A stretch of DNA of 64,000 bases from Talinum fruticosum (taxonomy: Eukaryota > Streptophyta > Magnoliopsida > Caryophyllales > Talinaceae): positions 3,909,501 to 3,973,500 of the forward strand of contig JAITYX010000046.1 of the NCBI GenBank assembly GCA_021018815.1. The letters are read 5' to 3'. The notes beneath the pieces were generated by a model, which worked only from the letters and a program-made list of their open reading frames with translations, was not told the DNA's origin and ran no database searches. Position numbers and translations under genes: made by a program. The stretch's first letter is position 1; each line of letters opens with the position of its first letter. Below, piece after piece: positions 27,240-39,640 of this stretch.

Positions 27240-27510
27240 TTTTCTTCCATTTCATCCCTAAAGCTCAAACCATAAATCTTTCTATTTCCCTAAATCCTAA
27301 AGCGCAAATCTTTCCATTTCCCTAAACCCTTAACCATCAATCTTTCCATTTCTCTAAACCCTCAAGCATATGCTATAACTCTTTCGATTTACGTAAACCG
27401 TAAACCCTATGCCATAACTCTTTCGATTTACTTAAACCATATAAACCATGAACTCTAACTGTCATTCCATTTTCCTAAATTACTAAATCCTAAACCCCTA
27501 AACCCATTTG
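27240..27510. repeat. Degenerate tandem repeat with CCCTAAA-like motifs
   Basis: Units of about 25-30 bp read like AATCTTTCCATTTCCCTAAA, CCCTAAACCCT and CTCTTTCGATTTACGTAAACC. The motif resembles the plant telomere repeat but is not a regular heptamer array. It lies within the CACTA element. Confidence 0.65.
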
Positions 27511-27696
27511 TCAAATCTCAAACATGTCAAGAATTTCCAACTTTACAAACTAAACAAACATTACACACATTTTCAACATTAAACATTCAACATTTCATCG
27601 ATCTCAAACATTACCCATATTCTTAACATTCAACTAAGTACCGCAAATATATTCAACATTCAACTAACCTATTTTGCAAATAACTTAAAGCAAAAA

Positions 27697-27700
<4 letters not shown>

Positions 27701-27738
<38 letters not shown>
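27701..27738. repeat. (GA)n microsatellite
   Basis: There are 19 GA units inside the CACTA element, followed by purine-rich DNA to about 27965. Confidence 0.95.
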
Positions 27739-27740
<2 letters not shown>

Positions 27741-28257
27741 CATACCGGAAGAATGATGACAACAATGAGAGTGAGCGAAAGGGAAGAGGGAGTAGCAACC
27801 ACAAGTGACAACAAGAGGCAAGAGCAAGAGCAGCGACAACGATAGATCGACGACAGACAAGGAGAGCGACACCGGCGACGATGACGACGAGAGCGAGAAA
27901 ATCTATACTAGTGGGACGAGAGCAACTGGATAGGGAGAGTAAGAGCGAGACTAAAGAGCAGATAGTGAAACCGGTGGACACTAGGTAGTTCTCGTTCCAG
28001 GTTTTCGGACAAACTTCTTACTACTATTCAATGAAAGAACTGTAGTGATAGAGAACCTATCACTATAATTCTTTCATTAAACCGTAGTAAAAGGTGGACT
28101 TGGTGACTCGTTATTATGGTTCAGTGAAAGAACCGTAATAATAAGTGTAATAAAAGATCATTTATTTATAAAAATGCGACCACCTCGGTTTTTAGGATGG
28201 TTTTTTTTAACCGTTGTTAAAAACTCCGTAATAAAAATCACATTTGTAGTAGTGTCT

Positions 28258-30000
28258 AAGTGGCCTAATCACCTATTTTCATGGGACTATTTTCAACTCT
28301 CCTACACTACAAATTGACCTCACCTTTTGCATAAATCAATTGTCTAAAAATATTAATGAAAGTTCTTTCAAGTATTTTATCAAACACTTGGTAAGTATGA
28401 GCAAAAACTCAAATTTGCAAGCATAAATTGTATTTGGCTAAGCCTAATACATGACTCATTATCTATCAAAGGGATAATCACAACTAAAGCTAGCATAAAA
28501 CAAGTAAATAAGCATAAATCAATAATAAAGGTTAAACATTTGAACTAACTACAAGCTAAACTAATGCTAATTTAGCAAAATGAACAAGAAAAAAAAAAAA
28601 GAAATAAGAAGAGTGAGAGGAAGAAAGTTTAGCCATTTATGCTTGAAAGTTTCATAGTTCATGATTTTTAATCTCAATGTACACTAATTTAACCTAATTA
28701 ACCTTCCTAATGGAGTTTCATTTTGGCTATCGATAAAAATAATCTAACTATTAAATCTTAAGCAAGGCTCTCTTGAAGATTCCCCTAATCTTCGCCAAAA
28801 AGCCTTATATAAGCACCAAAACCCAAAAACATGCAAAAATAAGCAACTCGGAGCCCTGGCTCGGTGACACAAGCAATGACATAGGTAGTGACAGAATCAT
28901 GTCAAGTGACATGGGCTTGCCCGTGTCGCTTTCGGACGGAAAAAGTAAGCAAAGTAAGAAACAGGATCGCCACGGTCCCCTCACGGGTTGTGGGCCATAT
29001 TGTGGGACCTACCATAGTTTGTTGATCTACCCATGCACAGTGTCGTAGACCCTCTTCCCGGTCACTTCTCACTTTGGTGTTTGTTGGACAACATTGGGTC
29101 TAGCTCGGGGTGATTTTGGCGGCTTGTAATTGCTCCGAAAGGGTCTTTGAGAGGTTCATCTTGGGTCCCGGAATGTCACAAACGCTTACAGTGCTTTCAA
29201 AACTTTAATTCAAACTTCCGATACTCTAGAGGAAAGTTCATTTGGGCTTGTGGATGGTCCAATGTGGCTACGACAAGATAAGTATGGATCTTTGCAGCTT
29301 GATTTGTGGAATTTGTTATTTCGTTTGCTTTATTTTCTCGCAACTTGCCGAGTTTGGTCTATTTCCTAAAAAAATAAAGATTCTAAAATTATCTTATTTA
29401 TGAGTCAAAAATAAGTTTTTTTTTCGATTAGTGAATAAAGCCTAAAGGCTTTCACACAAAAATATAATAACAAATTAGAAAATAGGAAACCGACTCAATC
29501 CTAATACGGGCCTAACAATAGATATATGTATGCAAGCAGTAAAAAATAAGTGTTACGGAGTGTAGAAAAATGATTCCTTTACGGGCCTAACAATAGATAC
29601 GTATACATGTATGCAAGCAGTACGTAGTTGAGGCACGAAGCAAAAGAAACGGCATATGCTAAGATATTCCACTATGTTACAATGTAACTTTTTTTTCCCC
29701 ATTGTCCACCGAAGAGAGATTCAAGAAATGGCAAATTTATGGCATGTAGATAAAACTCATGTTTGGATTGAAATTGAGATATTGATATATTTCTTTCATT
29801 GGTAACAAAATATTTTCTGTGTGTCGGTGAAAAAATATTCATGCTTTTTTTTGGAGAGTCTACATATGTAATTGCATTATTATGTCAAAGTCTAATATCT
29901 TTTATGAACAAAATATTATTTAGATTTTTAAAATTAATTTTTTTTTGTTTCGACTTTGTTCATTCGTTAATTATTACCATTTTAAAACTTTGTTGCATTT
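28258..30000. other. Intergenic DNA, unidentified
   Basis: A 91-codon frame at 28773-29048 and the GC-richer stretch 28840-29330 look like retroelement debris, but no domain can be named. A repeated phrase ACGGGCCTAACAATAGATA near 29505 and 29582 shows a small local duplication (about 75 bp apart). Confidence 0.45.
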
Positions 30001-30004
30001 AACT

Positions 30005-30305
30005 TTAACCTACAACCTTACAACTCCTTAAAACTTCTTATAATTCTTTACGGATTCTTAAAGCTCTTTACAACTTTTTATCGCTTACAGTTCCTTATAA
30101 CTACTTACAGCTTTTATAACTTTACAATTCCTTACAGTTCCTTACAATTTTTACAATTCCTTATAACTACTTACGCTTTTATAACTAACTTTACAGTTCC
30201 TTACAATTTCTTACAGCTTCCTTACAATTTCTTACAACTCCTTACATTTTTTTTTTTACAATTTCTTACGGTTTTTCTTACAACTCATTACAGACCTTAT
30301 AGCTC
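30005..30305. repeat. Degenerate 10-11-bp tandem repeat, CTTACAATTC-like
   Basis: About 25 imperfect units such as CTTACAACTC, CTTACAGTTC, CTTACAATTT and CTTATAACTA follow each other for 300 bp. It is not part of any recognised element. Confidence 0.85.
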
Positions 30306-30472
30306 CATATAACTAAATGGAACATCGTCTAACTACCACTTCCAAGATAGAAGGAATTTATGGACCCCTTATACAAGGCCGACTTTTTTCATTGGATTAT
30401 ATTCGTGACCTCCTTTATTAATCCTTATTTAATCATTTTTTATCTTTTTTTCAAAATTATTACTCTCTCCGT

Positions 30473-30640
30473 CTCTAAAAAATTATCAAACTTTAAAAAT
30501 ATAAAAATATAAGGAAAATCATTTATCACTCACAACTTTCAAATAAAGGGTCATTTTTTTTACTATATAGAAAAATTTTAGCAATATTTATGAGACATAT
30601 AAAATAGAAACTTTTGATAATTTTTATGGGACGGAGTGAG
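30473..30640. mobile_element. Stowaway-like MITE
   Basis: The left end CTCTCTCCGTCTCTAAAAAA and the right end, in reverse complement CTCACTCCGTCCCATAAAAA, both continue into TTATCAAA. TA flanks lie on both sides (30471-30472, 30641-30642). Length is 168 bp. It lies about 1.5 kb upstream of the NAC start codon. Confidence 0.85.
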
Positions 30641-30726
30641 TATAATGTATTGAATAGTAAAAAAATCAAAATTATTTATAACTACAACCAATTATACATC
30701 CATTATTGAGTTAGAAATTAAATTTA

Positions 30727-31365
30727 GGGTGTGTTTGTTTGAGTGCAAAATATTTTCTCAGAAAATTATCATTCTATTTTCCATCGTTTGTTAACATAAG
30801 TGGTGCATAAATATTTTTGGGGAAAATAATTTCCCTCAATCAAGGGAAAATAAATTTCCTTTTATGAGGAAGAAAGTTAATTTTCCTCTTCCACAATCAA
30901 GGGAAAATAAAGTCTTATCAATGGGAGTTCAAGTTCTAAACTTCTATTGATGTGCCACCTTCATTTTCTTTTTTCAAGTTTTGTCCTTGTCTTTTTCCCC
31001 TTTTTTTTTTGTAAAGTTCATATATGAAAAGTTTTTTTTTACAGTATTTATTTTTTTAATTTCTATTATTTTATAAATGTAAAATTTTGATCATAGGGAG
31101 ATATACAAACTTAACAAATTTAGGTGCTCAATATATATATATATATATATATGGGTTTTGAAGTTGAATTAGTTATTTACCTTTTCTTTTCATATTTATG
31201 GGGTTTTTATGGTTGGTTTTTGCATTTAAGTAACTATTTTAGAAAATTATTTTTCTTCTACCAAACAAAGGAAAATGTGGGTAGAAAATGGTTTTCCTTG
31301 GAAATTGATTTTCCCATAAAAAATATTTTCCTTGAAAAATATTTTCCCCACCACCAAACACATCC
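30727..31365. mobile_element. Tourist-like MITE (PIF/Harbinger type)
   Basis: The left terminus is GGGTGTGTTTGTTTGAG and the right, in reverse complement, GGATGTGTTTGGTGGTGG. TTA duplications lie at 30724-30726 and 31366-31368, the target size and sequence of PIF/Harbinger elements. The interior has extended inverted similarity around GGAAAATATTTTC motifs and a (TA)n tract at 31131-31152. Its 639 bp have no transposase. The right edge is about 0.8 kb upstream of the NAC start codon. Confidence 0.85.
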
Positions 31366-31368
31366 TTA

Positions 31369-31942
31369 TTTACTTTGTATAGTAGACCAATAAAAATAAT
31401 TTAATTGATCAACAATGCCTGATGAAAACAAAATGAGACAATTTTTTTTAAGATTAATCCATAGAGGGAACTTGGGTTACAAAGTAAGTAATACTTTAAT
31501 TAAGTACTACAGAAGGAACAAAAAGAAAAATGGGAGGAGATGAGGGAGGTCTGAGGCCAAAGAGATGAGATGGATATATGAATTTAAGCTGTGGCCACCC
31601 TGTCCAACCTTGCGAGATGTCATTTTCTCTATCTTAAACACAAACCTTTGTAGGCCCTCTTTCCTTTGTAGATCTTTCTTCTACTTGCTCACCAGTCACC
31701 CCCCCACCCCCACAAAAAGAAAATGTTAAAATTAAAAAAATAGTATGACAACAAGGAATAATAAACTTATAATCCCTAAAATTAAAATAAATTACTAAAA
31801 TTCTCCCTCGCCTTACTCAGGTACTCCTTCTATCCTCTTCTTTCTTCTTCCTCCCTTTCATGAGAGAGAGAGAACACAAGCTGTGTTTTTTATGACTTTT
31901 TGAGTGACTATGTACGGATCTCTCCCCTCTCTCACTCCCCCC

Positions 31943-31945
<3 letters not shown>
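31369..31945. other. Upstream region of the NAC gene
   Basis: Non-coding sequence lies between the MITE and the CT tract. A C-rich tract (CCCCCCCACCCCC) is at about 31699-31711. No further promoter element can be assigned by eye. Confidence 0.4.

Positions 31946-31979
<34 letters not shown>
31946..31979. repeat. (CT)n microsatellite upstream of the TATA box
   Basis: An uninterrupted CT run lies 28 bp upstream of the proposed TATA box. GA/CT repeats near plant promoters are known binding sites for BPC/GAGA-binding factors, so a regulatory role is possible (inference). Confidence 0.9.
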
Positions 31980-31984
<5 letters not shown>

Positions 31985-32006
31985 ATGATAGTACAATAAC
32001 TCCAAG

Positions 32007-32018
32007 TATATATAAAAG
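32007..32018 (+). promoter_or_regulatory. TATA box of the NAC gene
   Basis: TATATATAAAAG lies 165-176 bp upstream of the ATG. Transcription would start near 32040-32050, giving a leader of about 140 bp that contains the second CT array. Confidence 0.7.
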
Positions 32019-32063
32019 CCTCTTTTCCCTCGAGCTCAAATATTAGATAACACTTGAGATAAG

Positions 32064-32064
<1 letters not shown>

Positions 32065-32119
<55 letters not shown>
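32065..32119 (+). repeat. (CT)n microsatellite in the NAC 5' leader
   Basis: A 55-bp uninterrupted CT run starts about 20 bp after the likely transcription start and ends 63 bp before the ATG. It is likely to be polymorphic in length. Confidence 0.92.
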
Positions 32120-32123
<4 letters not shown>

Positions 32124-32182
32124 GCTTTTCTTTTTATTTTTTCCCTTTTTCGTGGGGGCTTCTTTTCTCTTGCCTTCATTTT

Positions 32183-34237
32183 ATGGCAATTGCCACAACC
32201 ATGAATCTCAACTCCCATGATATCATTATTAATACCCAGCGGCAGCAGCAGCAAACGCCCAACCCGAACCCCAGCAACAGCGAAAAGCAGGAAGACCGAA
32301 ATCAGGCAGCTGCCGCCACAGGAGGGGGCGCAGATGGTGGTGCCAACAGCGATGATCACGATGAGCACGAGCATGACATGGTCATGCCTGGTTTCCGCTT
32401 CCACCCTACCGAGGAAGAACTGGTCGAGTTCTACCTTCGCCGTAAGGTTGAGGGCAAACGCTTTAATGTGGAGCTCATCACCTTCCTTGACCTCTACCGA
32501 TACGATCCCTGGGAGCTCCCAGGTAGGATAGGGACTCATCTGAAGGAGAACTACTGTACTGTACTGTACAAAACAGTACTTCTCTCTCTAGCAACTAATT
32601 AATTAATTTTAAGCTCCGGGTATCATATTAGAGAGAGGACTATTGCGTACGCAGTGATTGTCTCTCTGATTGAGAATGAGAACCCGTAAAATCATTAATT
32701 CATTTGTTTAGTTATTTTTCGGCCTATGCAGCTATGGCGGCGATAGGGGAGAAAGAGTGGTACTTCTACGTCCCAAGGGACCGGAAGTATCGAAATGGAG
32801 ACAGGCCGAACAGGGTAACGACTTCCGGGTACTGGAAGGCCACCGGAGCTGACCGGATGATCAGAGGGGAGAATTTCCGGCCCATTGGACTCAAGAAAAC
32901 CCTCGTTTTCTATTCAGGGAAGGCCCCGAAAGGCATCCGAACTAGCTGGATCATGAACGAGTACCGCCTTCCCCAGCAAGACACCGAACGCTACCAGAAG
33001 GTAATTCACTCAAACCCTAATTTCACCGCCAGTTAAAATGGGAATTGTAATTTTTTTACATTAAAAAAATTAATAATAAAGGGTACACGAAAATGGGGTG
33101 TAGCAGAATGGAGGAGCTCAGAAACCAAGTCGTGTAATTAAAGAGAGAGAGAGAGTATTTAATGAACTTTTTTCAACATTCAAGTTTTGGAAGGGTCACG
33201 CAAATGTAGTGAAAGAAATGAATGAAGCTGCTGTGCTCTTAATATCGCAGCTAAAATTTCACTTCTTCCTTTGCAAACTCATTCTCATCACTGTATCTTT
33301 GTTTTTGTTTATTTGTTTATTTATTTTGGGAATTTGATTAGCAGGGGAGATATCACTGTGTCGGGTATACAAACGACCCGGGGTTGAAGACCACCCATCG
33401 GTGCCACGAGGGGCAACGCTGCAACCGCCGTCAAGGCTATCGTCATCGTCCCGGGCCACATCGTCCTCCACCTCAGATCGAAAGGCAGCGGCTTTCAAAG
33501 GGTATCAGCAGCAAATGGAGGCGAAGGTGGTAAGCGAGGCGGATGCTAGCAGCAGCACGGAGGTGGGGACCGCCTTGGGGCTCTCCCACCATGGCTCGTA
33601 CTCCGCGGTCAGCCCCTTGGCAACCCCACCACCACCACCACCTACTCAGCCTTCCCTAGTGGAAGCTGATCATAGGATTATGCAGATGATCAGCCATCAA
33701 CACCACCACCACCACCACCAAAGCTTGAAGCAACAAGAAGAAGGCGGACGCAGTCAAGCTATAATTCCAATATTGCCCTCGTCTTCAAACACCAGTCTCT
33801 TTATGGCAAATCCATCTTCTTCTTCTTCAAACCCTCACCAGCAACATCATCAATCAGGCATTGATGAGATTCAGAGATTGGTAGAGTACCAACAAGCTTG
33901 CCTTAGCCACCACCTGCACCAACAACAACAACAGCATCAGCAACAACAACAACAACTACAATTCCAGGCTCTCAATAGTAGTGCTAACACAGCTAATTCT
34001 TCGCAGTTTTTGTTCTCCAACTACCTCTTCTCGCCATCTCAACAAGCTCAAGCGCTGGTTAATAATCATGCAGGGGTGGTCCCGGGCGGCAGCTCCACAA
34101 GTTTGCAACTGCCTCCTCCTGGCGCCAATGCTGGTGGTGGTGCTGGGATCGGGTTCTCAGACAGACTTTGGGAGTGGAATCCATTTCCTGATCAGCCTAA
34201 TCTCACTCGTGATCACTTCAATAACCCTTTCAAGTAA
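32183..34237 (+). CDS. NAC035: NAC transcription factor, NAC035/LOV1-like
   Basis: This is a nuclear DNA-binding transcription factor. In Arabidopsis the LOV1/ANAC035 member delays flowering and affects cold response (family knowledge). Exons: 32183-32522, 32732-33000, and about 33350-34237. Exon 1 ends in phase 1 at CCCAG/GTAGG and joins TATGCAG/CTATGG, restoring an Ala codon. The acidic, Q-rich leader is followed by the NAC domain at residues about 68-212: [20 protein letters not shown] (A), [13 protein letters not shown] (B), [17 protein letters not shown] (C), [27 protein letters not shown] (D) and SLCRVYKR (E). The C-terminal half has His and Gln runs and ends WNPFPD...DHFNNPFK, as in LOV1. 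The predicted protein is about 498 residues, against roughly 414 in Arabidopsis. Caution: after phase-0 donor 33001, the strong acceptor at 33344 puts exon 3 out of frame by one base. A weaker AG at 33348-33349 restores the frame but drops two expected residues. Confidence 0.93.
33001..33349 (+). other. NAC intron 2 with ambiguous acceptor
   Basis: The donor AAG/GTAATT is clear. Acceptor candidates are TTAG (33341), GCAG (33344) and GGGGAG (33349). Only the last keeps the frame leading to ISLCRVYKR. An extra G in the run 33344-33347 would make the GCAG acceptor work and give the usual extra residue before EISLCRVYK. Confidence 0.6.
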
Positions 34238-37200
34238 CTACTTATTCTCACCTCCATTTTATCCATGAAGGTTAATTGCACACTAGTACTACTACTACTA
34301 CTACTACCACCACATATGGAGGTTAGATACATATCAGATCCCATATTTCGATTGGTTAGAACTTGATGAATCCTGATAATAGCTTACTAGATACATAGGT
34401 GAAGCAAGCAAAAATGCATCGTGTTCTAGTTAATTTACATAGATGCTCTAATTAGATTTGATGGAATGTATTGTTGTAGTTTCTTTTGACTCTTCTCATT
34501 TATAGCTAGTCTGCTCTACCAAGCTAGCTAGATACTAATATTAATGGAGAGTTATTCCAAGATGCAAGATTTGCTATATGGTAATTAGGGTTTAGAAGGC
34601 AAGCAACATAAATGTTAAGATCATCTTATCTTTGCTTTTTTCGATAATTGTAGAAACTATCAAAATAGATAATGCATCAATTGCATACAAATACATGCCC
34701 ACTTCTTAATACTCCTCAATAGGAACAATAGCTATCCTATAAAAATTACAAAGTCCTTAAAACAAGAAAACTGACATATCTAAATATCTAAACTAGAACA
34801 ATGTAGTCACATCCTCTCTACAATATTTTTCTAGTAAATTCACCTTCATATCACCGATTCAATATCTTTTCAATTATGATGAAACACCCTCTTCAATCAA
34901 ACCATATTCAAAACCTTTGTTTTGCATTGGCAATAATAATTTGTTTCCTTCAACTCCTATCATAAGATTCTACAAAAATAGGGCCGTGAGAAAGGAGGTG
35001 GATTACAACCCTAAGACATTGGCTTTATTTCTTAGGTCGGGAATCTACTCAAAACAAATAGTAAACAATTGGGTTAATTCACATTCTTGATGGAATGTAT
35101 AAATGTTCTGCATATATGTATGTATCAATAATCGTGGATATGCATGAGGAATTGGGGTGGTTGTTTGGGATGTTGTAATCAGCAATTGGTGATTGGTGAT
35201 TGGAGATGCAAACTATAATTTTGTTTATAAGAAGTTGTGAATTTTATTGAAAAAACGTCCAATTAAACAGCAACAGAAGAAAGCATGAGCTAGGAAGCCA
35301 ACTCAAGTTTCTTTGAGTTGGTGACATATACTTGATATGGTTTCAAATTTTTTGCTTGTTTGATTCGGTGAAGAGACTGAAAGTTAGAGCGAGGGCCAAC
35401 TAAACCCCAAAAATATTAATTTTATATTGTTTTGGGTTCTTTTGGAGAGCTTACTTTAATGCTAGCTAAATCACACCAAATTCTCATGGGACTTTTTCCC
35501 TCTTTCGGAAACTGTTCTCTCCATTTCCAAGTTGGGATTTCTATTTTAGCTTACCTGTTAGATTCCTTCTTCAACTCTTGACAATAATCAATGGTTAAAT
35601 AAATGTATGGTGGTATTTTGCAAGAAAGTTTTACTTAATCTCTGGTTTTTAATCCCAACAAAAAGAATAAGTAAATTGGATGAAGATAAACCAACCTTTG
35701 GGCCAGTGTAACGAAAATAAGTAATTTTTTTTTTTGACGTGAACAATATAACTTTTAGAGGGTATTTTTCTATCAAATCACCATCGAACTTGACCACTAT
35801 TGACTCACCGAAAAGCAGATGTGGATGGTGCTTTTAAATAATTCCATCAAATCTAAAAAGGAGAAGAATGACTTATTTTTGTCCAATTTTTCCAAAAATT
35901 TTTTATTTTCATCCAATTTAAAAAAAAAGGAGAAGAAAAAATGAAAAGAAATTATACTGAAGAAGTTAATTAAAGATTTATCTTGTATTTAGGAGAGCAG
36001 ATATGGCTTCAAGAAAAGAGGAGCTATTACATGATCATTTGATTTACTTTGGCATATCTAGAACCTCATTATCATTATATCTAAGTGTTTTCGGGAAATT
36101 TTAGCATGATTGAAAATTTAGTCTAAACAATTTTATACCATAGACATAGATATGAGTCAAAAAAATATTTGATTTGTTGCATTGAATATTGATTATAAAA
36201 ATTAGTATAACGGTCATTATTTATTATGAATACTTGTGTTTTGTGTCTTTAAAAAAATACTTGTGTTTTGTGGACATATATACAACAAAGATATCATAGT
36301 ACTTCATAAGTAATTTGTGACAGTTCATGTTCCTTATTGTGTATAATATCCCCCACCGTGAAAGACTTTTGACAAAAATGCACCATACCAATCACATTGG
36401 AATCTACTTGTTTGTTGAATCCTCAATAAAATCGCCCTTGTTTGTTCAATTGTTTTAAAATATTATTCAGTTGTTTTCCATCATGGCACATTAGTGATGC
36501 AATGATCTTATAAGGTGTTTACTATAGCAATGTTTAGTTGTATTATTTTGTCGGTTTTTACATATACATGTTTGAACAGGTCAATTAGTTTGATATTTCA
36601 TCATCGAATCCCTTTAACCGAAATATTCTTATATATAATGCAACATTTGTCACAAAAAGAATGTCTACATTTGACTATCAAGGTTAAATTTTACTCATTA
36701 ATTTATTACAAAATATATGAATTCGCAAACAAAACCACTACCATTAGTCATTAGATTTGTTTTATGAAATATTTTCATTAAAATATAAGATTATAAAATT
36801 TAATCAACTGCATAAATAAAAATTAATGGTTAAAAAGTTAAAAAAATAAATTCTTTTTGATACCGAAAAAGAACGTGTTTTTAACGAATGCATGAAGTTA
36901 ACATTATTTAAGAAACAAGGAGTATGCTTATTTGTTGCTTCTACAGATATTGCTACACACTTGGTGATCGAGCAAACAACATAAATAGCTTAATGAAGTT
37001 GTAGCTCGTTATTTGCTATTTAGAGGAAAAAAGAACACATTTTAAATTGCCAAATATGCATTTTATTTTGAACTGAATTGGGAAAAGTTTCATCCCCGTT
37101 GGAGTTCATTAATACAGTACTATTCTTATTACAATTGTTATGTTGAACCAATTCTAGATCCTTTTTGTCCCTTTCTTGCATTCATTTTACAATGTCCACT

Positions 37201-38240
37201 ATGGGCGTAGTTTAGTGATATTTGTAATAGAAAGACGCCATGATGAAGCTCCTAGCAAGAAATTAGGTCTATTTAAGTATTTAGATATGTTACCAACAAA
37301 GTTTTGGTTGAGGCGATGACGATCTCACTTGAGTAAGGAGTAGAGTACAACTTTGAATCCTTAAAAGCGCACTTGTTAAAAGAATTTTTACCATAAATGT
37401 CGTCCAAAATAGATGATTACACCTTTCATCAAATCAGAAAAATAAAAAAAAAATACTTTAATGTTTTCTTTAAAAATAGAGAAAAATAATAAAATTGAGT
37501 TAATTGGGCTTGCTTGTACTACTAGACGGGAGCATTTTTAATTGCTTATGTTGCAAGGTGGGAGACTTTTCTGAAAAAGCCAAAACGTTACACCCATAAC
37601 GCAGTAAGTTAAACGAGGGTGAATACAGAGATCTAAAGGGGACAAGCTAGAATATATAGCATATAATTGATAAAGAGTAACTGAATGATTAATTAATGCG
37701 GTCAATGCGATTTATGTTAGCTTCCTATTTTTACGAACTACTGTGTTGCTGTGATATTTTGAGTTATTTATTTATTTATTTTATAGCCAAAAAAAAAAAA
37801 ACAATAAGGCAACAACGTTGTTATACTGACTGACTGTAAACAACACGGAGTACAATTTAAGGCTTTTATTTTTGTTAGCTTTGTAAAATAAAAAAAAAAA
37901 CTGGAAATCTGTGCACCAAAAATAAAACCTGGTAACATAGTTTAATTTTAAAAAATACTGTACAAAAAAAAGCCTTTTTCATCAAAAAAAAAAAAAGCCT
38001 TGTATTCCTGTTTAATTACTTCAAAGCCATATGAGAACAACGTTGTTTGTTTAATCCTTTCATATCCAAGTATAATTTTATCAAAATCGTAGTAACTGCC
38101 TGATGCAATATTTAATATGATTTTGTTTTATGAAACAAGATTTAATATGATGTCATGTACGTATCACAAGAAGTAGAAAAAAATATTAAAATATGAATTA
38201 CATTCCGTTTCACTGATATATCAAAAATTATACATAATCA

Positions 38241-38243
<3 letters not shown>
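34238..38243. other. NAC 3' region and intergenic DNA
   Basis: The 3' untranslated region probably covers the first few hundred bases, starting with a (CTA)n run at about 34286-34306. I did not pin a poly(A) signal. The rest is AT-rich, with no supported gene or delimitable element. Confidence 0.5.

Positions 38244-38307
<64 letters not shown>
38244..38307. repeat. (TA)n microsatellite
   Basis: About 32 TA units form an uninterrupted tract. Confidence 0.95.
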
Positions 38308-38822
<515 letters not shown>

Positions 38823-39151
38823 TGGCATGGATATGTGTCGAATTTTGTTTATTTTTTTAATTTTTAATATATTTTTTAAAATTTATTTGATAAAATTATT
38901 GATTAACTAATAAATATTTATATGTTATTTAAATTATTAATATGATATCATGAAATAAATTGTAGAAACTCTTTTACCTCCAACAACCAACTTTTATTTT
39001 TGGTTATGAAAAATTGTTATCAATGCTGTGAAAAGATTTTTTTAAAAAATTATTTTTAAGTAAATTAGTATAATAATAATAATTCTCCCTCCTATATATC
39101 ACTTAAGTAACATTTTTTCATTTAATAGCATTATTTTACTTTCTTGTAAGA

Positions 39152-39277
<126 letters not shown>

Positions 39278-39640
39278 ATCATTTAGAATTAAATAGGTTC
39301 ATTATTATCATTTATTTTTAATTTACAATTGTATCCATTGATGTGAACAATATTATTTTATAGTAACTGTAGATTTCAAATAGCTAAACTCATTATATTA
39401 TTCATAATGTGCAGTTTTATATGAAATATTTGTATCCAAAATATAACTATTACTCCAATATTATCCTTTTGATTATTGTTTGATATTACAATTATTATTT
39501 TAAAAATTATTTTACTTTTTTGATATCCTAAGAATTTTAAAGGCATGATAAAAATAATCATATAAATGAGATGTCACAAAATATTTTGATAAATATCCAC
39601 CAAAAAAATAAAAACAAAAAATAGAGTCTTAACAAGTGTC
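39278..39640. other. AT-rich intergenic DNA
   Basis: No gene or element was recognised. Confidence 0.5.

Larger units (their letters stand above)
21073..28254 (-). mobile_element. CACTA (En/Spm-type) DNA transposon, full length
   Basis: The left end is CACTACTACGGACTTTTTGC. The right end in reverse complement is CACTACTACAAATGTG. A 3-bp duplication TCT flanks both sides (21070-21072, 28255-28257), as expected for CACTA elements. Subterminal regions of about 0.4 kb hold many copies, in both orientations, of a motif like GAACCGTAGTAATAG, the expected transposase-binding array. The 7182-bp interior carries a TNP2-type transposase on the - strand, now broken. A second gene (TnpA-type) cannot be assigned. 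Confidence 0.92.

Noticed and set aside
27240..27510. Interstitial telomere
   Set aside because: CCCTAAA-like wording is irregular and part of a longer degenerate repeat, not a heptamer array.
27669..27981. Ser/Leu-rich ORFs on the - strand
   Set aside because: They are translations of the GA tract and purine-rich flank in the CACTA element.
30005..30305. CRISPR-like array
   Set aside because: Units are 10-11 bp, contiguous and degenerate, without spacers, in a plant nuclear context.
31817..32539. Antisense ORFs over the NAC promoter and exon 1
   Set aside because: They read through CT microsatellites (Arg-Glu repeats) and mirror the NAC coding exon.
33981..34268. Overlapping + strand frame in NAC exon 3
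   Set aside because: It is an alternative frame of the low-complexity C-terminal region; the frame with HFNNPFK is the family-supported one.
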